Shown: one piece after another, positions 5,601 to 6,045 of the stretch
How the letters are laid out: each line of letters begins with the position of its first letter
Position numbering within the stretch: the first letter of the stretch is position 1
Assembly: GCA_026991215.1 (NCBI GenBank)
Contig: JALXBY010000164.1
Span: 1-6,045, forward strand
Length of the DNA stretch: 6,045 nucleotides
Source: Anaerolineales bacterium
GTDB lineage: Bacteria; Chloroflexota; Anaerolineae; Anaerolineales; DRMV01
Direction of reading: 5' to 3'
Notes under the pieces: model-generated
Database searches by the model: none
Seen by the model: the letters and a program-made list of their open reading frames with translations, nothing else
Told to the model about the DNA's origin: nothing
Position numbers and translations under genes: made by a program

Positions 5601-6045
5601 CCACCGCCGCCTGCTCCAGATACCCTTCAATTTCCCCAAAGGCCTCCCGTTCCAGGTCCTTCTGGAACATGGAGCGGCCGATTTCGCCCCGAAGGCGGCG
5701 GACATCCCGCAGGCCCATGGCGCCCAGGACCTCCAGGAGTTGGTCCCGCCAGGATGCGGCCAGGTTGCGCAGCCGCTTCATGCCCCAGTCCACGGGAAGG
5801 GGGTCGGGCAGGGTGTAGGGGTCCTGGGGTGTGCGGAATTCGCCGGGGAAGCGGGCCTGCAGGGCCACGAGCACCGGGGTATCCAGCGCCACCGCATCCA
5901 GCCCCAGGATGATGGCCTTGGGCACGTGCTCCGCGGCGATGATGCCCCCACTGCCCAACAGGGTGACCGCGTCCCGCAGCCCCTTTTCCACGAAGAAGAG
6001 ATGGGCCTCCCGAATGCCCTCCATGTCGAAGCGTCCATCGGGCAG
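5491..6045 (-). CDS. FMN-domain glutamate synthase-like protein, C-terminal part (5' end outside window)
   Basis: Only the last 184 residues are visible; the reading frame is open to the window edge. The fragment aligns by eye with the C-terminal half of the FMN-binding glutamate synthase domain encoded next (5400-4117). It shares the phosphate-binding GSGGI (visible residues 31-35), the following stretch ending LGLDAVALDT, and the final VRRLRGEIG block, which matches VRELRGRTD in the neighbour. The family is an FMN TIM barrel that aminates a 2-oxoacid with ammonia from a glutaminase partner. Where the neighbour carries four cysteines, this protein has VALQARFPGEFRTPQDPYTL and no cysteine, so it probably lacks the Fe-S cluster and may be a non-catalytic or differently wired paralogue. 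The last ~36 residues (149-184, rich in Ala, Ser, Pro and Thr) are translated from a heptamer DNA repeat, and the stop codon lies inside that repeat. Family membership is fairly sure; the exact role is unknown. Confidence 0.8.
   Translation of the reverse strand: MPDGRFDMEGIREAHLFFVEKGLRDAVTLLGSGGIIAAEHVPKAIILGLDAVALDTPVLVALQARFPGEFRTPQDPYTLPDPLPVDWGMKRLRNLAASWRDQLLEVLGAMGLRDVRRLRGEIGRSMFQKDLEREAFGEIEGYLEQAAVGSVQAAESSAQPAVRSPHSADGAPRTAHSTHLTTDR

Overview
The window is GC-rich (hand counts: about 69% GC over 4321-4440, falling to about 48% over 2641-2940). Every gene I accept lies on the minus strand, so the window reads from 6045 down to 1. The style is bacterial: strong AGGAGG-type ribosome sites, many overlapping genes, and a glutamate-synthase system split into archaeal/GlxBCD-like pieces. 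Together with heptameric GC-rich intergenic repeats this made me think of a thermophilic or environmental bacterium such as a Chloroflexota member. That assignment is a low-confidence guess.

Layout in transcription order: (1) the C-terminal part of an FMN-domain glutamate-synthase-like protein, cut by the window edge (6045-5491); (2) a heptamer repeat array (5600-5412); (3) a complete FMN-domain glutamate-synthase-like protein with a four-cysteine iron-sulfur motif (5400-4117); (4) a compact cassette of four overlapping genes: ribbon-helix-helix antitoxin (4043-3741), PIN-domain toxin (3748-3311), a 90-residue protein with an antitoxin-tail-like motif (3314-3042), and a multi-pass membrane protein (3045-2506); (5) a second, shorter heptamer array (2512-2450); (6) a large protein starting at 2434 and running off the left edge, which fuses a class II glutamine amidotransferase to a GXGXG domain.

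The amidotransferase would release ammonia from glutamine, the FMN/Fe-S domain protein would use it for reductive amination of a 2-oxoacid (2-oxoglutarate in true glutamate synthase), and the GXGXG domain would be the structural beta-helix part. All three catalytic modules are therefore present, but the toxin-antitoxin/membrane cassette sits between them. The PIN/antitoxin pair is a VapBC-type module. Its tight overlap with two downstream genes of unknown function is the most interesting arrangement in the window.

Gene-free stretches are all shorter than 100 bases: 5401-5490, 4044-4116 and 2435-2505. They hold the heptamer arrays, a 17-bp tandem duplication and ribosome-binding sites. I see no RNA genes, CRISPR arrays or transposase genes.
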